A DNA stretch of 64,000 nt from Propionibacteriales bacterium (GCA_026392455.1 JAPLCB010000006.1:1-64000); one strand, 5' to 3'; positions 1-8,919 are shown, numbered from the stretch's first letter. Numbers and translations: made by a program. The notes: a model not told the origin generated them from the letters alone.

Positions 1-1127
1 CAGAGGTTTCCGAGGTTCTCGCTGCTGGTCGGTCCGCCTTGGTCGTAGGGGTGGGTGTGGTCCTTCTGGCAACCCCTCGCGGGTTTGTCGCAGTGCGGGA
101 ACACGCACGTCCGGTCGCGGAGCTCGAGGTGCTCCTTGAGGTTGTCGGGGACGACGTAGCTGGTTGCCGTGACCCGTTCCGCCAGATCGATGACCGGCTT
201 GATGGTGACCTTCACGTCGGGTTGGGCGCACCAGCCGGCGACTTGGGTCTGGGTGAGCAGGTGCCCGCCACCGTTCTCGACCCACGCGGTCGGGTTGGTG
301 GTGTCGGCGGGCAAGTGCACGTAGAGCGTCACCGCCCGGCCGGTCCCCGGAGCGCTGGAGGTTTCGCCGCGGGCCAACCGTCCTAGTGCCATCGCACGCC
401 GAGCGTCCAGAGATGCTTCGCAGCCTTGGTCCTTCAGGACCTGGGCTTCCTGGTCGAGCCTGGCGTCGAGGTCCAGGGCGTCGGCGAGGTCCAGGGCTCC
501 GTAGACGCTGCTGGTGCCCTGGAACGACACCTGTCGGTGGTCGACCACAACCTGGGGCCTGCTGACGTTGTCAGCAAGGTCCTGGACGTAGTCGGGCATC
601 ACCGCGGCGATCGTCTCGTCGATCATCTTCTGGGTGGCTGCAGCGCTGAGCTTCCCGGCCAGAGGCGCGATCCGGGTGTCGAGGTCCAACACGGCGTCCT
701 CGGGGAGGATCGTGGTTTCCCGAGCGATGCGGCGGCCCTTGAACGTCGGGAGCGTCCCGGCCTGGATCCGGGCGTAGACGGCCGGGAGGCGGTGGGCGAG
801 CTCGACGGCATCGGCCAGGTAGGCGCGGCCGCCGTTGGTGGTGGTCCCGATCACGGCGGCGAACTCCGCGACACACCCCCGTCCGATCAGGGGTGCACCC
901 TCGCCGGTCAGGGTGATCGGGGTGTCGCCCCAGGTCTCGGCCAGATCCTCGTCCTCGACCGCGTGCAACGCCGCCCACTCGACGGCGGCAGCGAGCTTGC
1001 GGGCCTCAGCGGCGTGGGCGTCGACCTGCGCGGCGCGGGCTCCGGCGAGCACGGCAGCAGCCGCCAGCGACCGTCGCGGCTTGCGCCGGCGTGCGGTCGG
1101 AGGGAGGTTCAGGTCGTTGTCGAGCAT
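1..1127 (-). CDS. DUF222 / HNH endonuclease family protein (13E12-like), 3' end cut by window edge
   Basis: An uninterrupted frame from ATG at 1127 runs off the left edge, giving about 375 residues. The N-terminal part looks like DUF222: an Ala/Arg-rich helical start, then a block ending in TFKGRRIARETTILP. The last visible residues form an HNH nuclease core, CVFPHCDKPARGCQKDHTHP, with paired Cys and the DHTHP histidines, followed by GGPTSSENLGNL. Such proteins occur as multicopy families in actinobacteria and their role is unsettled (mobile nuclease or housekeeping). It starts about 100 bases from a cluster of short repeats. The call to family is secure; the biological function is not known. 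Confidence 0.88.
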   Translation of the reverse strand, partial: MLDNDLNLPPTARRRKPRRSLAAAAVLAGARAAQVDAHAAEARKLAAAVEWAALHAVEDEDLAETWGDTPITLTGEGAPLIGRGCVAEFAAVIGTTTNGGRAYLADAVELAHRLPAVYARIQAGTLPTFKGRRIARETTILPEDAVLDLDTRIAPLAGKLSAAATQKMIDETIAAVMPDYVQDLADNVSRPQVVVDHRQVSFQGTSSVYGALDLADALDLDARLDQEAQVLKDQGCEASLDARRAMALGRLARGETSSAPGTGRAVTLYVHLPADTTNPTAWVENGGGHLLTQTQVAGWCAQPDVKVTIKPVIDLAERVTATSYVVPDNLKEHLELRDRTCVFPHCDKPARGCQKDHTHPYDQGGPTSSENLGNL

Positions 1128-1227
1128 GGGTCCAACGTTACGGACGACCACCGACAGAAACGGGGCCAGAACACCCCAGATCGTCTCGTAATGCGAGATG
1201 GGTGTCGGATTCTTTTCGGGTGCGGGG

Positions 1228-1334
1228 GTTTCGAGGCTCGCTGCGCTCGCACCTCAACCAGCAGGCGGGGGACGGCGCTGCGCTCGCACCTCAACCAGCA
1301 GTGGGTAGCGAGAGTCCGCGCACCTCAACCAGCA
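1228..1334. repeat. Cluster of three copies of a short CACCTCAACCAGCA repeat
   Basis: The core CACCTCAACCAGCA occurs three times: the longest copy at 1228-1263 (beginning GTTTCGAGGCTCGCTGCGCT), a second at 1275-1300 and a shorter third at 1317-1334. The same element appears at 41095-41130 inside a coding sequence and, as an inverted pair, at 61854-61891. It lies between the start of the DUF222/HNH gene and the 3' end of a secreted-protein gene. The copies become progressively shorter from left to right, as if partially duplicated. Confidence 0.85.
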
Positions 1335-1419
1335 AGGGGCGCAGAGAGCGTTCACCAGTCGAGCCGAGGCCGGAAACTGGCTGGCCCCGCGGGGTTCTTC
1401 CGCGTCGGCCGACGACAGG

Positions 1420-2400
1420 TCAGCGAACGACGGTGACCGACAAGATCCGTGACGTCGCGGGCAGGACGCTGCTGCTGCCGGCGTACCGGGCGGTCAGCTT
1501 GCGGATTCCGGTTCGCGGCAGCGTGACGTAGACGATCCGGCGCCCGTTGTCGGCCGGTCGCATCGCGAACGTCAGCCGGGCAACGGTGCCGTCCTTGATC
1601 ACGACGGTGCCGGTTCGTGGTCCTGCCGACGCGAGGGTCACGGTCATCTTCACCCGGGTGCCGACCCGGGCCTTGGCCGTGGTGGTCCGGGACAGTCCGA
1701 CCCGGGAGGTGGCCTTGGTGATCACGATGCCGGCGGTGTCGGTCACGGTCGGGGCGCCGCCGGAGACCGGGTCGAAGACTGCTTGGACGGTGTGGCTCCG
1801 TACCGCGAGCGAAGCCGGCAGCCGGAAGGTGTGCGCCAACGGTCCGGTGGTGCTGGTGTAGATCGGCGTCGGGTTGCCGTCCAGGGTGACGTTCAGGGTT
1901 CCCGGTGCGTCGGTGGTGGTCACCGTGACCGTGGGCCGCGCGGCGTAGCTGGCGGTCGCGGCGACGGTGACGTCGACGACCGGGGTCGTCAGGGCGACCT
2001 GCACGAACGAGGCCGCGTTCGGGTCGCTCATCTGGGCCTCGTCGAAGGTAGCGGTGCAGGAGGCCACCACCCCCAGCTCGGCGCCGGCGCTGAACTGGCT
2101 CGCCAGGTCGACACCCCGGCTGAAGTCGCCGAGCTCGTCCGCGACCCAGCCGCTGTTGTCGCTGTCGAGCTCGATCGGTTGCGGACCGCCCATGGTCGGG
2201 AAGATTCGGATCGACACCGGCGAGGCAGCGGCGCACCCGGTTCCGGTGACGGTCAGCGTCCCGTCCACCGCGACCGGGTTCGGGGTCACGGACGTGATGG
2301 TCGGTGGCCCGCCCTCGGCGTGGGCCGGGCCGAGCCCGCCGATCCCGAGAAGGGCCGCGAGGCCGAGGGTGGTCACGAGCGTGGGCCGGCGGGAGTTCAT
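1420..2400 (-). CDS. Secreted protein with Ig-like (Big_5-type) domains
   Basis: A 326-residue exported protein. The start is taken at MNSRRPTLV, followed by a hydrophobic segment and HAEG, which reads as a Sec signal peptide. The frame is open 24 codons further upstream but that extension is not signal-like. The mature part opens with PPTITSVTPNPVAVDGTLTVTGTGC, an IPT/Ig-like strand pattern, and ends with an Ig-like repeat (VGLSRTTTAKARVGTRVKMTV and onward) common in actinobacterial surface proteins. No catalytic motif is seen. It lies downstream of another Ig-like secreted protein on the same strand but behind a strong terminator, so it is probably transcribed separately. Confidence 0.7.
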   Translation of the reverse strand: MNSRRPTLVTTLGLAALLGIGGLGPAHAEGGPPTITSVTPNPVAVDGTLTVTGTGCAAASPVSIRIFPTMGGPQPIELDSDNSGWVADELGDFSRGVDLASQFSAGAELGVVASCTATFDEAQMSDPNAASFVQVALTTPVVDVTVAATASYAARPTVTVTTTDAPGTLNVTLDGNPTPIYTSTTGPLAHTFRLPASLAVRSHTVQAVFDPVSGGAPTVTDTAGIVITKATSRVGLSRTTTAKARVGTRVKMTVTLASAGPRTGTVVIKDGTVARLTFAMRPADNGRRIVYVTLPRTGIRKLTARYAGSSSVLPATSRILSVTVVR

Positions 2401-2453
2401 ACCCTTCTTAGTCGGCCTGCTTCCGGTCTTTCGTAACGTTTCGGGGAGGCAAA

Positions 2454-2489
2454 ACCGGGGTGACGCAGCCACAGCCGCGTCACCCCGGT
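2454..2489 (-). terminator. Rho-independent terminator
   Basis: Perfect 13-bp inverted repeat, ACCGGGGTGACGC at 2454-2466 and GCGTCACCCCGGT at 2477-2489, with a 10-base loop. Read on the minus strand it ends in TTTT, just past the stop codon at 2503, so it terminates the secreted-protein gene upstream. Confidence 0.9.
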
Positions 2490-2502
2490 GCCGGCGGTCA
2501 TC

Positions 2503-4044
2503 TCAGGAGCTGGTGACCGTCCCCCCGTTGGTCACGGTCAGGCCCGAGGTCTCCTGGCAGCTCGCTGCGATCGGCTTCTGGGCAGCGTTGGTGCTGTTGT
2601 AGCTGACCTTCCAGGAGAAGGACCCGGACGTGGTCTGCGCTGTCGTGTTCGACGTCCCGACCGTCTGCGGTGAGGTCCCCGAGACCGGCACCGTCGTGGT
2701 GTAGACCGAGGTGCCGCTGCAGTCCGCTGAGCGGTACAGCGTGAACGTCACCGAGCCGGCCAGGTTGCCGCCGGCCGGGGCCGTGAGCGTGGCCGAGTCG
2801 TTCGGCACCCAGGTCTGCGTCGTGGTCAGCGAGACCGGGACGGCCTGGATCACGAAGCACTCGGTCGCCAGGGTCGAGTCGCTGGACCCCGGGATCCCGT
2901 TCGCGGGGTCGCCGCTGAACTCGGCGCGCCAGCAGTAGCGCCCGGGTTCGGTGACCGTCGCGACCGGAGAGGTCACGGTGACCGGGTACGACGTTCCGCT
3001 GAGCGCGACCGCTGGCGCGACGAGGTCGCCGCCGGTGTCGCAGACACCCGGCAGGTCGACCTTGCAGAGGTAGAACTTCACCGAGCCGGCCGGGGTCGCC
3101 GTACCGCCGACGAGGCCGACCGTGGCGGTGTCGGTGACGGTGGTCCCGTTCGCCCCGAGGGCGAGGCCCTCGTTGGGGATCGCGGTGACGCCGTCGCCCT
3201 GCTTCGGCACCGTGGTGGTGGTCGACGTGCAGTTGCTGATCGGCGGGGCCTGCTTGAGGATCGTGTCCTTGTAGTCCGCGGAGTCGGAGTTTCCGGTGAC
3301 GGTGCTCGGGATCGTGTTGGCGAACGACCGGCACGCCTTGCTGCCGCCGAAGACGGTAGTGGTCAGGTTGATCGCCGCCTCACCCCGGAACCCGTCAGCG
3401 CTGTAGGCAGCCTGGCCCTGGGCGGCCGTGAGCAGCACCGGAGCGCCGAGGACCAGGTTGGGCTTCACGCCGCTCCAGGTCCGGACGTACAGGTCCTTGC
3501 TGCCGCCCTGCTGGTCCCAGAGCAGGATGAAGTCGCCCCCGTTGCGGTTCTTCCACGGGTTGCAGGTGTTCGTGAGCGAGGCTGCCGTGGCCGTGTCGTA
3601 GGCGCAGGCCACCGGGGCGGCGTCCTTCATGAACTCGTAGGCGATGAAGCCGCTGCCGCTGTTGGCGTCGCGTTCCCAGGCGAAGTACAGCCAGTCGTCA
3701 CCGGTGCCGCCGTCCTTGCCGGTCTTCAGCCACGCCTGCCGCAGGTCGACCTGGCCGTTGGGGTTCGTCAGCCCGAGGGCGGGCAGGGGTGCGTTGTGGA
3801 TGACGCCGATCTTGGTCGAGCTGGAGTTCAGCGGGCCGAGCTCCTTGGTAGCGCCGGAGGGGTCCGGCAGGACGGTCGGGACCGGCGTGCCGGGGACGAT
3901 GCCGTCGATCTCGAACGGTCCGGCGGCAACGCCGGACGACATCGCGGGGATCAGGGCGGCACTGAGGCCGAGGGTCAGGGCTGCGGCGAGGCCGACCAGC
4001 TTGCGGCGTCGACTCACCGAGGGGAGGTGGGCGGGAGCTTTCAC
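2503..4044 (-). CDS. Secreted Ig-like repeat protein
   Basis: About 513 residues. I chose the GTG at 4044 because AAAGGA lies eight bases before it; an ATG at 4083 in the same frame would place that ribosome-binding site inside the gene. The N-terminus is KAPAHLPSVSRRRKLVGLAAALTLGLSA, a typical signal peptide. Residues up to about 270 form a globular part beginning FEIDGIVPGTPVP and containing GDDWLYFAWERDAN; this resembles uncharacterised actinobacterial exoproteins. The rest is two Thr/Val-rich Ig-like modules (KFYLCKVDLPGVC, TFTLYRSADCSG). No enzyme motif is visible. It is probably a wall or matrix protein. Confidence 0.7.
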   Translation of the reverse strand: MKAPAHLPSVSRRRKLVGLAAALTLGLSAALIPAMSSGVAAGPFEIDGIVPGTPVPTVLPDPSGATKELGPLNSSSTKIGVIHNAPLPALGLTNPNGQVDLRQAWLKTGKDGGTGDDWLYFAWERDANSGSGFIAYEFMKDAAPVACAYDTATAASLTNTCNPWKNRNGGDFILLWDQQGGSKDLYVRTWSGVKPNLVLGAPVLLTAAQGQAAYSADGFRGEAAINLTTTVFGGSKACRSFANTIPSTVTGNSDSADYKDTILKQAPPISNCTSTTTTVPKQGDGVTAIPNEGLALGANGTTVTDTATVGLVGGTATPAGSVKFYLCKVDLPGVCDTGGDLVAPAVALSGTSYPVTVTSPVATVTEPGRYCWRAEFSGDPANGIPGSSDSTLATECFVIQAVPVSLTTTQTWVPNDSATLTAPAGGNLAGSVTFTLYRSADCSGTSVYTTTVPVSGTSPQTVGTSNTTAQTTSGSFSWKVSYNSTNAAQKPIAASCQETSGLTVTNGGTVTSS

Positions 4045-4439
4045 GGGAGTTGTCCTTTGCGTTCGGGCAGATTGACGTGCCACTGGTCATCCGCATGGAC
4101 GACGCCGAGGTACGACGCGTCCACCCCGAACTTGCGGAACCGCAACTCCCCCCGGGCGGCACGCCTGGTCCCCGTTGCCATTCGGACGTTGGCACCGGGA
4201 CGCGGGTCTCGCAAGAGCCCGGCGACTGTCCGGAACCGGGTCCGTGATGCCGCAGGAGGCGCTCGCACCGCGCTCACCTGCGCGAACGCGGAAGGCCTGC
4301 CGGAATTGCCGGTTCCGGAACCGGACCAGATTGGTCTGGGCGGTTCCGGAACATCGCATTTTCTGTCTAGACCGAACGCCCGGACCAGTGACACTTTCGT
4401 GTCGACCGGCCCGGGCGCGGGGTCATCTCAGGGGCGTTC
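4045..4439. other. 395-base noncoding region with a perfect 16-bp palindrome
   Basis: No convincing gene lies here. The minus-strand promoter of the secreted-protein gene at 4044 must be in this stretch. CCGGTTCCGGAACCGG at 4309-4324 is a perfect palindrome, and its core GGTTCCGGAAC recurs at about 4341-4351. Either could be a regulator-binding site or part of an RNA stem. No partner regulator can be named. Confidence 0.5.
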
Positions 4440-5663
4440 TCAGGGTCGGGCAGTGCCCCGCCGGGAGGTCCGGACGACGGCCGCACCGGCCAGCGCCGTG
4501 AGCAGTCCGGCGGGGATCATCCAGCCGGCGACGCCTCCGGTGTTGGGCAGGACCGACGCGGGCGAGACCTCGGCGGCGACGACCGGTCCGGCCTGCGGGG
4601 CCTCGGCGGCCGGCTCCTGGCCGTCGTCCTCGCTGGGGGGAGCCACGCACGGTTCGGACGCGGGGACCTCCGGGGTGACGACGACCTGGGTGACCGAGCC
4701 CGGGATGACCAGGACCTGCTGGGCCTCGGTGTCGGTGATGGTGACCTCGGAGCCGTCGACCTTGGTCCAGCCGTCACCGTCCGGGGCCAGCGCCGAGGTG
4801 GCCGTGGTCTCCTCGCTCTCGGTGCGGGCGACCCGGGTAGCGCCGGTGGGGGTCGTTCCCGCCGGGATCGTCTCGGCCCACCCGGTCTCGGTGACCGCGT
4901 CGTAGTGGCGGGTCTTGCCGGCGAACCAGCCGTTGCCCGCCGGCTGGGAGCCGTCGGTGGTGGTGTACTCGGTGCTGCTGGCACCCGCCCGCTGGTCGTG
5001 CGGGCCGGACCACGGGGATCCCGGGTTCTCGACGGCCCAGAGCGATTCCTCGTGGGTGACGGCCTTGACGGCAGGCTTCCCCGGGATCTCCGGAACGTCG
5101 ATGACCCAGCGGGTGCCGGTCACGGCCGGCTTGATGATCTCCAGCTTGGTGTTCCCGGTCTTCACCCAGCCCTTGCCGTTGCCGTTCTGCGCGCCCCAGT
5201 CGTCGCTCTCCCACCGGAGGTCGTCGGTGACCTGGTGCCGGTACTCGGCCAGGAGCTGGGTCACCGCGGGGGTGATCTCGTAGGTCTCCTCGTGGCGGAC
5301 CGCCGGAGTGGGCGGGACTGCGGGAACGGCGGGGACGTCGACGACGATCTTGGTGAAGAGGTACTCGATCGGGCCGGTGACCTCGCGGCCCCAGTCGATC
5401 TCGGTCCGGGCCTCCTTCAGCACGCGGACGAACTCGAGCTCGTCGACGTTCCGGTCGCGGGCCCAGAGCCACTCGGTATGGGCGACCGCCGGCACGGTGT
5501 CGAAGACCGGGTCGACGACCACGGTCCGGGTGACGGCGGGGACGGCCGGCAGGCCGCAGTCACGGGCATCGCCCGGAGCGGCCGTGGCCGGTGACGCGAG
5601 GGTGATCGTCGAAGCGACGGCGGCGGCAGCGAGACCGGCGGTCATGAAGCGAGTGCGAAGCAT
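4440..5663 (-). CDS. LPXTG-type (LPNTG) cell-wall-anchored surface protein
   Basis: A 407-residue precursor. MLRTRFMTAGLAAAAVAST... SPATAAPG is a signal peptide. LPNTG at about residue 372 is followed by a hydrophobic span (WMIPAGLLTALAGAAVV) and a basic tail (RTSRRGTARP), the full sortase sorting signal. The body has degenerate repeats built on VPAV(P/K)AV followed by H(T/E)E(W/S/T)-type segments (HTEWLWA, HEETYEI, HEESLWAVEN), seen in actinobacterial surface adhesin-like proteins. GAGG lies eight bases before the ATG. No sortase gene is in the window, so anchoring would depend on one elsewhere. The ligand or role is unknown. Confidence 0.82.
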   Translation of the reverse strand: MLRTRFMTAGLAAAAVASTITLASPATAAPGDARDCGLPAVPAVTRTVVVDPVFDTVPAVAHTEWLWARDRNVDELEFVRVLKEARTEIDWGREVTGPIEYLFTKIVVDVPAVPAVPPTPAVRHEETYEITPAVTQLLAEYRHQVTDDLRWESDDWGAQNGNGKGWVKTGNTKLEIIKPAVTGTRWVIDVPEIPGKPAVKAVTHEESLWAVENPGSPWSGPHDQRAGASSTEYTTTDGSQPAGNGWFAGKTRHYDAVTETGWAETIPAGTTPTGATRVARTESEETTATSALAPDGDGWTKVDGSEVTITDTEAQQVLVIPGSVTQVVVTPEVPASEPCVAPPSEDDGQEPAAEAPQAGPVVAAEVSPASVLPNTGGVAGWMIPAGLLTALAGAAVVRTSRRGTARP

Positions 5664-5726
5664 GGGGTGGACCTCTTCCATCCGTGGACTGTGCGGTTGA
5701 AGGAGATAACGCACTGCGGAATCGGA

Positions 5727-5745
5727 AGTTATGGGGCAAATAACT
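5727..5745. promoter_or_regulatory. Inverted repeat upstream of the LPNTG gene
   Basis: AGTTAT at 5727-5732 and ATAACT at 5740-5745 form a 6-bp dyad with a seven-base spacer in unusually AT-rich sequence. It lies about 65 bases upstream of the surface-protein start and just beyond the fdhF-like stop codon. It could be an operator. No dedicated regulator is adjacent. Confidence 0.3.
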
Positions 5746-5755
5746 CAAATCATGC

Positions 5756-8050
5756 TTAGTTGGACATCGGATCCTCGGCGCGAGGCACCAGGCGGACCAG
5801 CACGCTCTTCGACGTCGGGGTGTTGCTGCCGACCGCCCGGGACCCGAGCGGGACCAGCGGGTTCGTCTCCGGGTAGTACGCCGCCGCCGAACCGACCGGC
5901 GTCGCGTACTCCACGACCCGGAACGAGTCCGCCCGACGCTCGCGGTCGTCACCGTCCCAGGTGGCCACCAGGTCGACATACTGGCCGTCGGTCAGGCCGA
6001 GGCGCTCGATGTCCTGGCGACTGACGAAGACCACCCGGCGCCCGTTCTTGATGCCGCGGTACCGGTCGTCGAGACCGTAGATGGTGGTGTTGAACTGGTC
6101 GTGGCTGCGCAGGGTCTGCAGCACCAGGTGACCGTCAGGGACGTCGAGGCCGACGAGCGGCCCCGCGGCGAACCGCGCCTTTCCGGTGATGGTCGGGAAG
6201 ACCCGGCCGTCGCGCGGGGGGTGCGGCAGGGTGAAGCCGGCCTTCGTCTGCACCCGCTCCTCGAAGGCCTCGAAGCCCGGGACCACCCGGGTGATGTGGT
6301 CGCGGATGACGGCGTAGTCGGCCCGCAGCCCGGCCCAGTCGATCCGGGCGCCGCCGTGGCCGTCTCGTCCGCGGAACGTCGCCTCGGCGAGACCGGTGAC
6401 GATCGCGACCTCCGACCGCAGCTCGGGGCTCGCCGGGGCGAGGCGTCCACGGGAGGCGTGCACCGCCGACATCGAGTCCTCGACGGTGACGAACTGCGGC
6501 CCGCCGGCCTGCGCGTCGGTCTCGGTGCGCCCGATCGTCGGCAGGATCAGCGCGGTCCGGCCGCAGGACAGGTGCGAGCGGTTCAGCTTCGTCGAGACTT
6601 GCACGGTCAGCTCGGCCCGTCCCATCGCCTCCCGGGTGACGAGGGTGTCCGGTGCGGCCTGGACGAAGTTGCCGCCCAAGGCGATGAACACCTTGGCTCG
6701 CCCGTCGGCCAGTGCCTCGATCGCCTCGACGGTGTCGAAGCCGTGGGCCCGCGGCGGCTCGAAGTCGAACTCCGCAGCGAGGGCGTCCAGGAACGCCGGC
6801 GGGGGCTTCTCCCAGATCCCCATCGTCCGGTCGCCCTGGACGTTGGAGTGTCCGCGCACGGGGCAGAGGCCGGCACCGGGCTTGCCGATGTCGCCGCGGG
6901 TCAGCGCCACGTTGACGACCTCGCGGAGGGTGGCGACCGAGTTGCGGTGCTGGGTCAGGCCCATCGCCCAGCAGTAGACGGTCGCCTTCGAGTCCGCGAT
7001 CATCCGCGCTGCCTCGGTGACCTGGTCGCGGCTCAGCCCGGTCAGCTCCTCGACCTGCGCCCAGTCCAGCGCGGCCACCTCGCGGCGCCACTCGTCGAAG
7101 CCGTCGGTGTAGGCCGCGACGAACTCGTGGTCGATCGCGTCCCACTCGACGAGCAGATGCCCGATGGCCCGGAACAGCGCGTGGTCGCCGTTGAGCTTGA
7201 TCGGCAGGTGGACGTCGGTGAGGTCGGTGCCGTGGCCGATCACTCCGCGCGGGGTCTGCGGGTTGCGGAAGTTCGTCGACCCGGCCTCGCGCAACGGGTT
7301 GATCGTCAGGATCCGGGCGCCGCGCTTCTTGGCGATCTCCAGGGCCGTGAGCATCCGGGGGTGGTTGGTGCCGGGGTTCTGGCCGGCGATCACGATCAGC
7401 TCGGCGGCGTACAGGTCGGTGAGGTGGACGCTGCCCTTGCCGATCCCGATGGCGTCACCGAGAGCGACCCCGGTGGACTCGTGGCACATGTTCGAGCAGT
7501 CGGGCAGGTTGTTGGTGCCGAAGGCGCGGACGAACAGCTGGTACGCGAAGGCGGCCTCGTTCGACGCGCGCCCCGAGGTGTAGAAGACGGCCTCGTCGGG
7601 GGAGTCCAGGGCGTTGAGGTGCTCGGCGACCAGGGCGAAGGCGTCGTCCCAGCTGATCGGCTCGTAGTGGGTGCCCCCGGGGCGCTTCACCATCGGGTGC
7701 GTGATCCGGCCTTGCTTGCCGAGCCAGAACTCGTCGTGCTCCTCGAGCTCGCCGATGCTGTGCCGGGCGAAGAACTTCGGGCCGACCCGCTTGAGGGTGG
7801 CTTCCTCGGCGACGGCCTTGGCGCCGTTCTCGCAGAACTCGGCGGTGTGCCGGTGCTCGGGGTCGGGGTCTGGCCAGGCGCAGGACATGCAGTCGAAGCC
7901 GTCGACCTGGTTGAGGCGGCTCAGCGTCCGAGCCGTCCGGGTCGGGCCCATCTGCTTCACGGCCTGCTGCAGCGAGATCGCGACGGCACGGGTGCCGGCG
8001 GCGTGGTCCTGGGGCGGTCCGACCTCGAGGTCAGGCTCGTCGTGTCCCAT
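5756..8050 (-). CDS. FdhF/YdeP family molybdopterin oxidoreductase (formate dehydrogenase alpha-like)
   Basis: 764 residues, the usual size for the YdeP-type branch of the formate dehydrogenase alpha family. FDCMSC (Cys54, Cys57) and Cys73 replace the longer N-terminal 4Fe-4S motif of classic enzymes. CSNMCHESTGVALGDAIG sits where the molybdenum-ligand region is expected. The C-terminal part has the MGD-binding molydop_binding-type block (LQTLRSHDQFNTTIYGLDDR). The natural electron donor or substrate of this branch is not established; acid-stress and formate roles are known for relatives. It is divergent from fdhD with only 17 bases between starts, which supports a molybdoenzyme needing FdhD-dependent cofactor sulfuration. 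Confidence 0.87.
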   Translation of the reverse strand: MGHDEPDLEVGPPQDHAAGTRAVAISLQQAVKQMGPTRTARTLSRLNQVDGFDCMSCAWPDPDPEHRHTAEFCENGAKAVAEEATLKRVGPKFFARHSIGELEEHDEFWLGKQGRITHPMVKRPGGTHYEPISWDDAFALVAEHLNALDSPDEAVFYTSGRASNEAAFAYQLFVRAFGTNNLPDCSNMCHESTGVALGDAIGIGKGSVHLTDLYAAELIVIAGQNPGTNHPRMLTALEIAKKRGARILTINPLREAGSTNFRNPQTPRGVIGHGTDLTDVHLPIKLNGDHALFRAIGHLLVEWDAIDHEFVAAYTDGFDEWRREVAALDWAQVEELTGLSRDQVTEAARMIADSKATVYCWAMGLTQHRNSVATLREVVNVALTRGDIGKPGAGLCPVRGHSNVQGDRTMGIWEKPPPAFLDALAAEFDFEPPRAHGFDTVEAIEALADGRAKVFIALGGNFVQAAPDTLVTREAMGRAELTVQVSTKLNRSHLSCGRTALILPTIGRTETDAQAGGPQFVTVEDSMSAVHASRGRLAPASPELRSEVAIVTGLAEATFRGRDGHGGARIDWAGLRADYAVIRDHITRVVPGFEAFEERVQTKAGFTLPHPPRDGRVFPTITGKARFAAGPLVGLDVPDGHLVLQTLRSHDQFNTTIYGLDDRYRGIKNGRRVVFVSRQDIERLGLTDGQYVDLVATWDGDDRERRADSFRVVEYATPVGSAAAYYPETNPLVPLGSRAVGSNTPTSKSVLVRLVPRAEDPMSN

Positions 8051-8067
8051 CTCGTTAGGGTAGTCGT

Positions 8068-8919
8068 ATGACCACCGTCGACCAGCCCGGCTCTGCCCGG
8101 GCCCGACGGCCGGGCCCCACGGTGCGGACCCGGGTCGTCGAGGACCGCGCCGGGGACCTCACCCGTCACGAGGACCGGTTGGCGACCGAGGAGCCCCTGG
8201 AGATCCGGCTGTCCTGGCCGGGCGCCCCGGCCGAGCGGCTGGCGGTCACGATGCGGACGCCGGGCCACGACTTCGAGCTCGCGGTCGGCTGGCTGGTCCA
8301 CGAGCGCGTCATCGTCCCCGAGCAGCTCGTGTCGGTCGCGTACTGCACCGACGCCGACCTCGCCCCGGTCGAGGAGTTCAACGTCGTCACCGTCACGGTG
8401 GCCTCGTCCCCGGCGTACCTCCCGGCGGCGCGTGCGGTCAGCTCGGCCTGCGGCGTCTGCGGCACCACCTCGATCGGCGACGCGTTGCGCGAGGTGGGTG
8501 CGACCGGGCGGTCCACGGTGGTCCCGCTCCCGCTGGTCCGCACGTTGCCGGGCCGGCTGCGCGAGCACCAACCCGGCTTCGACCGGACCGGGGGCCTGCA
8601 CGCCGCCGGGCTCTTCGATGCTGGCGGCGCCGCGCTGGTGGTCCGCGAGGACGTCGGTCGGCACAACGCCGTCGACAAGGTCGTCGGGTCCCGGGTGCTG
8701 GCCGGTACGCCGGTCGGGCCGGTCCTGGTGCTCAGCGGTCGGATCGGGTTCGAGTTGGTCCAGAAGGCTGCCGTGTCCGGCGTCGAGGTGATCGTCGCGG
8801 TCGGTGCGCCGACGTCGTTGGCGGTGTCCCTGGCCGACGAGGCCGGGATCGGGTTGGTCGGCTTCGCCCGCGACGACCGGTGCGTCGTGTACGCCGGTCC
8901 CGAGCGCTTCGGGCTCTGA
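8068..8919 (+). CDS. fdhD: Formate dehydrogenase accessory sulfurtransferase FdhD
   Basis: 283 residues, full length for FdhD. The paired cysteines used for sulfur transfer to the molybdenum cofactor lie in SSACGVCGTTS (Cys128 and Cys131). The C-terminal half has the conserved GGLHAAGLFDAGG and EDVGRHNAVDKVVG blocks, then LSGRIGFELVQKA. It acts in the cytoplasm, moving sulfur from a cysteine desulfurase to the bis-MGD cofactor of formate dehydrogenase-type enzymes, here presumably the divergent FdhF/YdeP protein. The 17-base gap between the two start codons must carry overlapping promoters, or near-leaderless transcripts. Confidence 0.94.
   Translation: MTTVDQPGSARARRPGPTVRTRVVEDRAGDLTRHEDRLATEEPLEIRLSWPGAPAERLAVTMRTPGHDFELAVGWLVHERVIVPEQLVSVAYCTDADLAPVEEFNVVTVTVASSPAYLPAARAVSSACGVCGTTSIGDALREVGATGRSTVVPLPLVRTLPGRLREHQPGFDRTGGLHAAGLFDAGGAALVVREDVGRHNAVDKVVGSRVLAGTPVGPVLVLSGRIGFELVQKAAVSGVEVIVAVGAPTSLAVSLADEAGIGLVGFARDDRCVVYAGPERFGL

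Noticed and set aside
4309-4324. The CCGGTTCCGGAACCGG palindrome as a terminator
   Set aside because: It has no loop, no T run, and lies upstream of a minus-strand gene rather than after a stop codon.
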